Below are positions 53,079 through 61,646 of a stretch of 64,000 bases of DNA, in pieces. Numbering within the stretch: position 1 is the first letter of the stretch; each line of letters opens with the position of its first letter. The stretch comes from Porticoccus sp950063125. Its GTDB lineage: Bacteria > Pseudomonadota > Gammaproteobacteria > Pseudomonadales > Porticoccaceae. The notes under the pieces are model-generated. The model had not been told where the DNA came from. It made no database searches and saw only the letters and a program-made list of their open reading frames with translations. The stretch is taken from the NCBI RefSeq assembly GCF_963973895.1, contig NZ_CAXBBF010000002.1. The stretch is one strand, 5' to 3'. A program made the position numbers and the translations under genes.

Positions 53079-54301
53079 TAACCACCAAAGTCATCAAGCA
53101 GGATGTTTTCTTGCTCTACACCCAAGTCGACCAACATTTTGATCATTGCGGCATTCATCATGGGTGGGCCACACATGTAATACTCGCAATCTTCCGGAGC
53201 GGGATGATCTTTCAGATAATTTTCATAAAGTACCTGGTGAATAAAGCCAGTGAGCCCTTCCCAGTTATCTTCTGGCTGAGGATCTGAGAGCGCAAGGTGC
53301 CACTCAAAATTGGGGTTTTGTTCAGCCAGTTCATCGTATTCTTCGCTGTAGAAACACTCCTTGAGGCTGCGAGCACCATACCAGAACGTTATCTTGCGAT
53401 CAGTTTTTATCCGGCGAAGCTGGTCAAAGATATGCGAGCGCATCGGTGCCATACCGGCACCACCACCGACAAACACCATTTCCGCATTGGTGTCCTTGGC
53501 AAAGAATTCGCCAAATGGGCCATAAACCTTGATTGTATCCCCAGGCTTTAGACTAAAGGTGTAAGAGGACATCTGACCCGGAGGAATTCCCTTGGATCCG
53601 GGCGGTGGCGTAGCACAACGAATATTAAACTTTACGACACCCTTTTCTTCAGGGTAATTGGCCATTGAGTAGGCGCGGATTACGGTTTCATCTACTTTTG
53701 ACTCAAGGTCCAAAAATCCAAATCGTTCCCAATCCGCCCGGTATTCCGGTTCAATATCAAAATCTTTGTATTTGACATGGTGAGGAGGACACTCGAGTTG
53801 GACATAACCACCCGCACGGAAGTTGACGTTTTCACCTTCAGGCAAACGCAACGTCAGCTCCTTGATAAAAGTTGCCACATTTGGGTTGCTCTCAACCGTG
53901 CATTCCCACTGCTTGACACCGAAGACATCCTCGGGCACCTCTACACGCATATCCTGTTTAACCGGCGTTTGACAGGAAAGACGCCAGCCCTCTTTGGCTT
54001 CACGGCGGGTAAAGTGCGACTCCTCGGTTGGCAACATGGCGCCGCCACCATCGAGGACGATACATTTACATTGAGCGCATGTGCCACCACCCCCGCACGC
54101 GGAGGGCAGGAAAAGTCCTGCGTTGGATAGAGTTTGTAGGAGCTTGTTACCAGCAGCTACGGTAATTTTCTTTTCGCCATTGATGTCAATGGTCACGTCG
54201 CCGGAACTGACCAGCTGTGATCTCGCTGCCAGAATAAAGGCCACCAATGCCAGAACGACAACGGTAAACATGACGACGCCGAGTATGATTTCCAGATTCA
54301 T
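53078..54301 (-). CDS. nqrF: Na+-NQR subunit F
   Basis: NqrF is the NADH-oxidising entry subunit on the cytoplasmic side. The 407-residue protein has one N-terminal membrane helix and a plant-type [2Fe-2S] domain with Cys69, Cys75, Cys78 and Cys110. The FAD/NADH reductase domain has RAYSMAN for FAD, GGGAGMAPMRSH for NADH and the terminal YYMCGPPMMNAAM. The length is typical. It lies 21 bases behind nqrE. Confidence 0.97.
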   Translation of the reverse strand: MNLEIILGVVMFTVVVLALVAFILAARSQLVSSGDVTIDINGEKKITVAAGNKLLQTLSNAGLFLPSACGGGGTCAQCKCIVLDGGGAMLPTEESHFTRREAKEGWRLSCQTPVKQDMRVEVPEDVFGVKQWECTVESNPNVATFIKELTLRLPEGENVNFRAGGYVQLECPPHHVKYKDFDIEPEYRADWERFGFLDLESKVDETVIRAYSMANYPEEKGVVKFNIRCATPPPGSKGIPPGQMSSYTFSLKPGDTIKVYGPFGEFFAKDTNAEMVFVGGGAGMAPMRSHIFDQLRRIKTDRKITFWYGARSLKECFYSEEYDELAEQNPNFEWHLALSDPQPEDNWEGLTGFIHQVLYENYLKDHPAPEDCEYYMCGPPMMNAAMIKMLVDLGVEQENILLDDFGG

Positions 54302-54322
54302 TATCTATCCTCTCTTCGCCGA

Positions 54323-54940
54323 TTACAGGGATATGCCGCCGAAGGACATAAAGCCCAACGACATCAGGCCAACCGTAATAAATGTAATACCCAAACCACG
54401 TAACCCCTCCGGTACATCACTGTATTTAAGCTTTTCCCGAATGCCAGCCAAGGCCACGATGGCTAGCGCCCAGCCAATGCCAGCACCTAAGCCATACACA
54501 GTACTTTCAGCCAAATTGTAGTCACGCTCCACCATAAATAGTACAGCACCCAAAATGGCACAATTTACTGTAATCAATGGTAAAAAAACGCCCAACGCGT
54601 TGTAGAGGGCCGGAACATATTTGTCCAGAAACATCTCCATGATCTGAACAATAGCGGCAATCACACCAATATAGCTCAACAAACCCAAAAAACTCAGGTC
54701 TACACCGGCCAATGCTTCAATGCCAGTCCAGGCTAGGGCACCTTCAGCCAGTAGGGCTGTGTAGATAATATTGTTGATTGGTACAGAGATCGTCAACACA
54801 ACGATAACTGCAATTCCAAGCCCTAAAGCAGCTTCGACTTTTTTGGAAATGGCAATAAACGTACACATACCAAGGAAAAAAGCCAGGGCCAAATTCTCTA
54901 TAAATATCGCCCGTATCAGAAGACCCAGATAATGTTCCAT
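54323..54940 (-). CDS. nqrE: Na+-NQR subunit E
   Basis: A 205-residue six-helix membrane subunit related to RnfA. With NqrD it binds the intramembrane iron centre. Characteristic segments are MEHYLGLLIRAIFIENLALA, the first half with FFLGMCTFIAIS, and VNCAILGAVLFM, which holds a conserved cysteine. It overlaps nqrD by one base. Confidence 0.96.
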   Translation of the reverse strand: MEHYLGLLIRAIFIENLALAFFLGMCTFIAISKKVEAALGLGIAVIVVLTISVPINNIIYTALLAEGALAWTGIEALAGVDLSFLGLLSYIGVIAAIVQIMEMFLDKYVPALYNALGVFLPLITVNCAILGAVLFMVERDYNLAESTVYGLGAGIGWALAIVALAGIREKLKYSDVPEGLRGLGITFITVGLMSLGFMSFGGISL

Positions 54941-55599
54941 TACATCGCCTCCTTGGTGCCGCTATTTGGCGAAATTGTAAAGTCCGCCGGTTCTACCTGA
55001 TCCTTTTTCCTCGCACGAATGGCCCAGATGATGAACCCGATAATAAAGAAGGCACTCGGGGGTAAAAGCATCATCCCATTCGGGACATACCAGCCCCCAA
55101 CATTAGCGGCACTCATAATTTCGATGCCCATCAATTTTCCAGTGCCTAACAGTTCACGGAAGAAAGAGACAACAATCAGAATCATACTGTAGCCTAGGCC
55201 ATTGCCGATACCATCCAGGAAGCTGGGGATCGGTGGGTTTTTCATGGCAAAAGCCTCTGCACGGCCCATCACGATGCAGTTGGTAATAATCAGGCCCACA
55301 AATACGGACAATTGTTTACTGATATCGTAGGCCACGGCCTTGATGACCTGATCGACGACAATCACTAGTGAAGCAATGATCGTCATCTGCACGATAATAC
55401 GAATACTGCCGGGAATATGATGACGAAGCATTGAAACAAACAGATTGGAAAACGCCACCACCACTGTCAATGCGATGCACATGACCAGTGATACCTTCAT
55501 ACTGGATGTCACTGCCAATGCAGAACATATACCCAGTATCTGTAAGGCAATAGGGTTGTTATCAAAAATAGGTTTTAAAACTATGTCTTTGATTTTCAT
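54940..55599 (-). CDS. nqrD: Na+-NQR subunit D
   Basis: A 219-residue six-helix subunit related to RnfE and pseudo-symmetric with NqrE. Diagnostic parts are QILGICSALAVTSSMK and LIITNCIVMGRAEAFA, each with a conserved cysteine for the shared iron. The C-terminal tail after the last helix is short and basic. It is five bases behind nqrC. Confidence 0.96.
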   Translation of the reverse strand: MKIKDIVLKPIFDNNPIALQILGICSALAVTSSMKVSLVMCIALTVVVAFSNLFVSMLRHHIPGSIRIIVQMTIIASLVIVVDQVIKAVAYDISKQLSVFVGLIITNCIVMGRAEAFAMKNPPIPSFLDGIGNGLGYSMILIVVSFFRELLGTGKLMGIEIMSAANVGGWYVPNGMMLLPPSAFFIIGFIIWAIRARKKDQVEPADFTISPNSGTKEAM

Positions 55600-55604
55600 A
55601 GTGA

Positions 55605-56378
55605 TTATGCCTCCCCGGCTTTAAGGTTGGAGAGAAATTTACCGAAGCCATTTTCACCCATCCAGAATTCAATGAGGTTATCAACGCCACGTGTTGTCAG
55701 GGTAGCACCGGACAAACCATCCACCTGATGAATTGCTTCCGGGCGGGATTTATCAACCGACCCCTTAATCACCGTCAGTTGAACTTCTCCATCCTCCCCG
55801 TAAATCTTCTTGCCTGGCCAATTGTCTTTCCACAGTGGATTATCAACCTCACCACCCAGGCCGGGGGTCTCGCCGTGCTCATAGAAACCCAAACCAGCGA
55901 CGGTATTGAGATCACCCTCAATGGCAATAAAACCATACAGCGTTGACCAGAGACCAGGGCCCCTGACTGGCAGCACCACCTTTTCAAGATCATCACCATT
56001 GCGCACCAAATACACAACAGCATATTTTGCACGGCGGGAAATACCAGCCACGTCTTCCTCTTTCGAAAGACTCACCGAAAGTTCCGGATTTTTTGCCGCT
56101 TTGCGCTGTTCGTAAGTGTCTGGAGAAACAACATCGGTAAACTTACCGGTGGCGATATCCACCATTTTAACCTCGATTTTTTCAAACTGCTCTTCAACGC
56201 TCATGTCGGGTTCAAGCAACCCGGCAGCGGCAAGAATATTCGATTTCTTGTCTCGCGCCTTGTTGGCCTCTTGGGCGTCACGCAATAGTACTGCTGCTGA
56301 CGACACCACCACAGAACAGACCAGGCACAACGCGACAGCAACTGTCAGAACTTTACTTATCCGATCATTACTAGCCAC
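55605..56378 (-). CDS. nqrC: Na+-NQR subunit C
   Basis: A 257-residue subunit with one N-terminal helix and a periplasmic domain that carries covalent FMN. The flavinylation motif SGATLTT lies near residue 225. The start is GTG at 56378, preceded by a perfect AAGGAGG inside the end of nqrB. An upstream in-frame ATG would add twelve codons and lacks this site. The coding regions overlap by eight bases. Confidence 0.96.
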   Translation of the reverse strand: MASNDRISKVLTVAVALCLVCSVVVSSAAVLLRDAQEANKARDKKSNILAAAGLLEPDMSVEEQFEKIEVKMVDIATGKFTDVVSPDTYEQRKAAKNPELSVSLSKEEDVAGISRRAKYAVVYLVRNGDDLEKVVLPVRGPGLWSTLYGFIAIEGDLNTVAGLGFYEHGETPGLGGEVDNPLWKDNWPGKKIYGEDGEVQLTVIKGSVDKSRPEAIHQVDGLSGATLTTRGVDNLIEFWMGENGFGKFLSNLKAGEA

Positions 56379-57573
56379 GTGCAAGCCTCCTTTTGATATT
56401 AGATTGCACCACAAAGTGGTCGATCAGAGGTGCAAACAGATTAGCGAAGAGTATCGCCAACATGATTCCCTCCGGGAAAGCAGGATTCACAACACGGATC
56501 AGCACCGCCATCACACCAATCAATATGCCATACCAGACTTTGCCCGTATTAGTCATTGAGGCGGAAACAGGTTCAGTGGCCATAAATATCATGCCGAAGG
56601 CGAATCCACCTACCACCAGATGCCAATACCATGGCATAGCAAACATGGGGTTGGTCTCAGAACCAATAAAATTAAACAGGGTGGACAATGCAATCATACC
56701 GATCATCACCCCCGCAACGATGCGCCAAGATGCGATCCTGGTTATCAGCAACAGAGCACCCCCGATAAAGATCGCCAGTGTGGAAACCTCTCCTACCGAG
56801 CCGTGCAAATTGCCAAGGAACGCATCCAGCCAGGTCATCTGATTCTGCAGTGCTGCCATACCGTCGCTGGCGGCGACAGACAGGGCCGTCGCACCGGTAT
56901 AGCCATCGACAGCAGTCCATACCGCATCACCGGACATTTCGGCAGGATAGGCAAAATACAGAAAGGCTCGACCGGCGAGTGCCGGGTTGAGAAAGTTTTT
57001 GCCGGTACCACCAAAGACTTCCTTGCCAATCACCACACCAAAAGTGATACCCAGAGCCACCATCCACAACGGCATGTCGGGGGGGCAAACAAGGGCGAAA
57101 AGGATCGATGTGACAAAAAACCCTTCGTTGATTTCGTGACCCCGAACGGTGGCAAACATAACCTCCCAAAAGCCACCTACAACAAAGGTCACCACATAAA
57201 TGGGAATGAAGTAAACGGCACCATACCAGAGACAGTCCCAAATACTGTTCGGATCATGTCCGGCAAACAGGGTAATTAGTGGCCCCCGCCAACCTTCTAT
57301 GGATGTGGCATCCATAGCTGCCAAAATGGTATTGGCTTGGAAACCGAGGTTGTACATGCCATAAAACATGGCCGGAAAAGCTGCCAGCCAGACGGTGATC
57401 ATGACACGTTTCAGATCAATGCCGTCACGGATATGTGAACCGTTTTTGGTCACTGTCCCAGGGGAGTAGAAAATCGTATCTACTGCTTCATAGAGGGCAT
57501 ACCACTTGTGCAATTTGCCGCCATGCTCGAAGTGAGGCTCAATTTTATCGAGATAATTACGCAATATTTTCAT
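56371..57573 (-). CDS. nqrB: Na+-NQR subunit B
   Basis: NqrB is the main membrane subunit and part of the Na+ path; it holds riboflavin and covalent FMN. The 400-residue protein has about ten helices. The flavinylation motif is DGYTGATALS with Thr229. GKEVFGGTGKNFLNPALA and FMATEPVSASMTNTGK are typical family segments. It follows nqrA by two bases. Confidence 0.97.
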   Translation of the reverse strand: MKILRNYLDKIEPHFEHGGKLHKWYALYEAVDTIFYSPGTVTKNGSHIRDGIDLKRVMITVWLAAFPAMFYGMYNLGFQANTILAAMDATSIEGWRGPLITLFAGHDPNSIWDCLWYGAVYFIPIYVVTFVVGGFWEVMFATVRGHEINEGFFVTSILFALVCPPDMPLWMVALGITFGVVIGKEVFGGTGKNFLNPALAGRAFLYFAYPAEMSGDAVWTAVDGYTGATALSVAASDGMAALQNQMTWLDAFLGNLHGSVGEVSTLAIFIGGALLLITRIASWRIVAGVMIGMIALSTLFNFIGSETNPMFAMPWYWHLVVGGFAFGMIFMATEPVSASMTNTGKVWYGILIGVMAVLIRVVNPAFPEGIMLAILFANLFAPLIDHFVVQSNIKRRLARG

Positions 57574-57575
57574 TA

Positions 57576-58922
57576 TCAGCCCTCCTTCTCAATGCGGGCC
57601 AGATTATCCCGAAGAATCGGACCGTATTCATACTTTCCTACGCAGACATAGGTACAAAGTGCCAGGTCTTCTTCATCCAGCTCTAGGCAACCCAACTTCT
57701 GAGCTGTCTCTGTATCACCGACAATCAGCGCTCGTAATAACTGCGTGGGCAAGATATCCAGCGGCATCACTTTTTCATAGTTACCCAGTGGCACCATCGC
57801 CCGCTCACTGCCATTGGTATTAGTCGTGAAATCAAACTTTTTACTCTTGCTGAGAGATGACAGGTAAATAGGCATTGCTGAGTGCCGGGATCCACCCGGA
57901 GAAAGATAACGGAAAAACTCCCGCTGCCGACCTTCCAGTAAAACCGACACCTGGACATGGTAACGACCCAGGAAATCAAAAGGTCCACTCGCCGCTCTAC
58001 CGGAGAGCACCGATCCGGAAACCAGTCGATTCTGGCCGTCCTTTAGCTCACCAGCAGTCAATTCGGAGAGATTGGCACCCAGTCTTGTGCGAACCAGTCG
58101 CGGCTTGGCAACCTGGGGGCCCGCCAGCGATATGACTCTGCGGGTATCGATATGGCCTGTTGTGAACAATGCACCTATCGCCAGTACATCTTGGTAACCC
58201 ACCGTCCAGACCATTTTGTGATCACTCACCGGATCGATAAAGTGGATATGGGTACCAGCAAGCCCGGCGGGGTGCGGCCCAGCAAAGCTGTGAACCTGAA
58301 CACCGGTAGCGCCTCCACTTTTAATGGAGGAATCACTGGAAGTACATAGATGTACTGCCCCGTCCGTCAGACGGCTTATCACGGCCAACCCGTTCTCAAA
58401 GTCATCTGCACGCTCGGCAATGACCAGGGCCGGATCCGCCGAGAGCGGATTGGTATCCATCGCAGTGACAAAAATAGAGCTGGGTGACGTCGTCGATGGC
58501 GACGGCACTTTTGAATAGGGACGAGTGCGCAGTGACGTCCACAGGCCTGAACTGACCAAATTCTCTACCACCGCTTCGCGGTCGAGATGACTCAACTCAT
58601 CACTGCTGTACGTTGCAAAGGTTTGCTCTTCATCACCCTCCACTTCGATCACCACTGACTGGAGCACTCTACGCTCACCGCGGTTGATGGCAGTGACCAC
58701 CCCGGCAGCCGGGGCGGTATAACGAACGCCCTCGGTTTTTTTGTCAGTAAAAAGTAACTGGCCCAGTTTGACCCTGTCGCCTTCTTTGACCTCCATGGTT
58801 GGTTTCATACCAACGTAATCAGGGCCAACAACAGCAACAGATTTCACTGTGGGACCATCGTGAATGACTTGCTCGGGCGAGCCCGAAACAGGTAAGTCCA
58901 ATCCCCGACGGATCTTAATCAT
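57576..58922 (-). CDS. nqrA: Na+-NQR subunit A
   Basis: NqrA is the cytoplasmic subunit near the ubiquinone site. The 448-residue protein has MIKIRRGLDLPVSG at the start, a biotin/lipoyl-like fold, and HFIDPVSDHKMVWTVGYQDV in the middle. The length is normal. It is the first gene of nqrABCDEF-apbE-nqrM, all with gaps of 21 bases or fewer. Confidence 0.97.
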   Translation of the reverse strand: MIKIRRGLDLPVSGSPEQVIHDGPTVKSVAVVGPDYVGMKPTMEVKEGDRVKLGQLLFTDKKTEGVRYTAPAAGVVTAINRGERRVLQSVVIEVEGDEEQTFATYSSDELSHLDREAVVENLVSSGLWTSLRTRPYSKVPSPSTTSPSSIFVTAMDTNPLSADPALVIAERADDFENGLAVISRLTDGAVHLCTSSDSSIKSGGATGVQVHSFAGPHPAGLAGTHIHFIDPVSDHKMVWTVGYQDVLAIGALFTTGHIDTRRVISLAGPQVAKPRLVRTRLGANLSELTAGELKDGQNRLVSGSVLSGRAASGPFDFLGRYHVQVSVLLEGRQREFFRYLSPGGSRHSAMPIYLSSLSKSKKFDFTTNTNGSERAMVPLGNYEKVMPLDILPTQLLRALIVGDTETAQKLGCLELDEEDLALCTYVCVGKYEYGPILRDNLARIEKEG

Positions 58923-59077
58923 AGGTAATGCCTATTACGAAATGTAATTAATTACTGCTCTTCTCGAGCCCCCAAAATGCAGCCGAAAACATCGTGGTCA
59001 TCATACGGCAGCACCAGTGCTTTTCGTCCAAGGTGGCTTGCTTGAAGCACACCGACACCGGCAAATAAATCGGCGCG

Positions 59078-59083
59078 ATTATA
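59078..59083 (-). promoter_or_regulatory. Candidate -10 element of the nqr operon
   Basis: On the minus strand TATAAT lies about 155 bases before nqrA. The hexamer 17 bases upstream (TGGTAA) is a poor -35. The leader from here to nqrA shows no riboswitch I recognise. Confidence 0.4.
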
Positions 59084-59204
59084 AAGGGGGAGGCTTTCCA
59101 TTACCAGTACAGACATTGTGGTAATTCATTTTCAACAAAGCCCCCCCCACCACCAACACCTTATCCAAATAACAACTTAATAGTGCGGTGAGATACATTA
59201 TCAG

Positions 59205-60680
59205 TCAGGCTGTCGGGTACATCGGCCAGGATACGCCAGCCAGATTTTCCAGACATCGCACCACTTGACAGCTATAGCCAAACTCATTGTCGTACCAACA
59301 ATACAGCACGACACTGTCACCACTCACAATTGTCGCCTCTGAATCATAAACACAGGCATGCCGTGAACCGACAAAATCGGTCGAAACCGCCTCGGAAGAA
59401 ATTGTATAGTCAATCTGTTGCTGCAAAGGCGAATAGAGCGCGGTTTTTCTCATGTATTCATTGAGCTCTTCTCTGGTTGTCTCACGACCCAGCTGCAAAT
59501 TGAGAATCGCCATGGATACGTTCGGAGTCGGCACCCGTATCGCATTACCAGTCAGTTTGCCAGCCAGCTCCGGCAATGCCTTTGCCACCGCCTTGGCAGC
59601 ACCTGTCTCGGTAATCACCATATTGAGCGCGGCACTGCGCCCCCGACGGGACCCTTTGTGATAGTTATCAATCAGGTTCTGATCGTTCGTGTAGGAATGT
59701 ACGGTTTCCACATGCCCACGGTCTATGCCGAATTCGTCCATCAGGGCTTTCAGCACGGGTACAATGGCATTGGTGGTACAGGACGCGGCAGAAATTATTT
59801 TGGTATCTGCAGTAATCTCATTTTGGTTGATACCATAAACAATATTCGGAATATTGCCCTTGCCAGGCGCGGTGAGGATCACCTTGCTGGCACCAGGGCA
59901 TTGTAGGTGCCTGGATAGGCCTTCTTCATCACGCCACACACCGGTATTGTCGATCACAATCGCATTGCTGATACCGTACCGAGTGTAGTCTACCTCCGCA
60001 GGAGAGTTGGCGTAGATCACCTGAATGGGGTTGCCGTTGCACACCAGAATATTTTTATCCTCAATGACCCTGATGGTGCCGTCAAACGCACCGTGAACAG
60101 AATCGCGTCGCAGTAAGCTGGCTCGTTTGGCCAAATCATCCGCACTGCCTCCCTTGCGAACCACAATGGCGCGTAATCGCAACAGATCACCGCTACCTGT
60201 CTTTTCAATCAACAATCTGGCCAGCAACCGACCGATACGGCCAAAACCGTAAAGCACCACGTCCTGGGGTTGTGGCAGCGGCTTGCGTACGCGACCGATG
60301 TCATCACCCACCTCCCGCTGCAGGAACGCAGTCAGATTTTCACCATTACCGGACTCCTGGTATTTGACAGTCAGCTTGCCCACGTCGATATGGGCAGGCC
60401 CCAAATCCATTTCCGACAACGCCAGAATCAGAGGGAAGGTTTCAAATTCCGAAAGCTCATTCTGTTCAATCTGGCGAACAAAGCGATGAACCTTCATCAG
60501 ATCAATCACTGAACGATTGACCATATTCTTGCCATACATGTAGAGAGAGACGTTATTTTGCCTGTAAAGCTTTCCGATCAGAGGGATCATGGCTTCGGCC
60601 AGCGACTCGCGCTCTTTCCAGTCAGCAAAAAAGTCGGCAGGAATGGGGCGATGTTGTTCGGTCACAGGTAAACCTCTCAT
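59205..60680 (-). CDS. gap: Glyceraldehyde-3-phosphate dehydrogenase, long form
   Basis: A 491-residue GAPDH with an N-terminal extension of about 140 residues, largely helical, not found in classical 330-residue enzymes. The NAD(P) motif YGFGRIGR lies at 144-151, the catalytic cysteine is Cys301 in SAASCTTNAIVPVL, and WYDNEFGYSCQVVR is near the end. At the position where NAD-specific enzymes have Asp after the second strand the sequence is VVRK (173-176), suggesting NADP use. This is the Pseudomonas-type gene found between nqr and mfd. Confidence 0.93.
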   Translation of the reverse strand: MRGLPVTEQHRPIPADFFADWKERESLAEAMIPLIGKLYRQNNVSLYMYGKNMVNRSVIDLMKVHRFVRQIEQNELSEFETFPLILALSEMDLGPAHIDVGKLTVKYQESGNGENLTAFLQREVGDDIGRVRKPLPQPQDVVLYGFGRIGRLLARLLIEKTGSGDLLRLRAIVVRKGGSADDLAKRASLLRRDSVHGAFDGTIRVIEDKNILVCNGNPIQVIYANSPAEVDYTRYGISNAIVIDNTGVWRDEEGLSRHLQCPGASKVILTAPGKGNIPNIVYGINQNEITADTKIISAASCTTNAIVPVLKALMDEFGIDRGHVETVHSYTNDQNLIDNYHKGSRRGRSAALNMVITETGAAKAVAKALPELAGKLTGNAIRVPTPNVSMAILNLQLGRETTREELNEYMRKTALYSPLQQQIDYTISSEAVSTDFVGSRHACVYDSEATIVSGDSVVLYCWYDNEFGYSCQVVRCLENLAGVSWPMYPTA

Positions 60681-60874
60681 TTTGTTGGTCTAACACGATG
60701 GGCGGCAATCCCATCACGGGTTGGGGCGCTATTATCGGTATTCAGCCTTTTAAGGGCAACAAAGTGCGGTGAATAACCGGTACTGCGGTTCGACGATGGT
60801 TGATCTGGATCAGCGAACAGCGATGTGGTCAAAAAACCGGACACCGCAACGGTGATCACTGGCCAGGGAAATTT

Positions 60875-61576
60875 TCAGAGGGGAATAAATGCCATGCTGG
60901 CCACATTCAGGGCAACTGTTTTGATAACTCGCTGGTTTTTTTGGGCAATGATCAAGGCGAGCATATCCTGATGGGCAATCAATTTACCGAACAGGCGCTC
61001 GTAACTGAGGTTATAACCCTCCCCTTTGCGACTATTGGTAAGAATCAGGGCATTTCCCTGCTCGTCCAGGTGCGTTCTGATTCGCCACATGGCAATTTCA
61101 ATGTTGCGGGCACTGTGATAAAGCTTCTGGTGATCAAGTTTACTCAGCATGAAAAACTCGGTTTTCAGGCCGTAGGACTCCCTGATCATCCCCGTCATTC
61201 CCACTATCAGTGCAAACACACGGTCGCCCCTGAAAGCCGGGTCTACAGACAGTTCCATGGCATCGATACCGCTGCCTCCCAGCTCAGCAAACTGGGGCTT
61301 CCCCGGATGGGTGAAAATTTGCGTAATACGGAAATCTATCGTCTTGCCGGGGACCTTCTGCAACTCTCTCGGGTTTCGCTTATAGAGCTTCACCGTCAGC
61401 TCTTTGAGCAACAGCTCGACCTGCTGATAATGCAAGTCCGCCACCATGTCGATATCCGTTTTGGCCAGATCCTGAACCCGAAAGGAGGAGCCACTGCAGC
61501 CGGTCATCACCAGCAGATACAGCAAACAAAACCCTATCAGCAATCTGCCTCTGAATGGAAAACACGGGTACAGCAT
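60875..61576 (-). CDS. Conserved lipoprotein of unknown function
   Basis: A 233-residue lipoprotein with signal peptide and lipobox VMTGC (Cys27). The mature part begins SGSSFRVQDLAKTDIDMV and is mixed alpha/beta. Recognisable stretches include LLLKELTVKLYKRNPRELQK and GDRVFALIVGMTGMIRESYG. No catalytic motif is visible. It is divergent from mfd by 70 bases and precedes gap by about 190 bases on the same strand. I recognise it only as a conserved gammaproteobacterial protein. Confidence 0.75.
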   Translation of the reverse strand: MLYPCFPFRGRLLIGFCLLYLLVMTGCSGSSFRVQDLAKTDIDMVADLHYQQVELLLKELTVKLYKRNPRELQKVPGKTIDFRITQIFTHPGKPQFAELGGSGIDAMELSVDPAFRGDRVFALIVGMTGMIRESYGLKTEFFMLSKLDHQKLYHSARNIEIAMWRIRTHLDEQGNALILTNSRKGEGYNLSYERLFGKLIAHQDMLALIIAQKNQRVIKTVALNVASMAFIPL

Positions 61577-61646
61577 ATCAATCTCTCTATTGCCCCGCTA
61601 AAATAGCATACCTTCAAGGTTAACCCACAGAAGTGCCATTCCAGTA

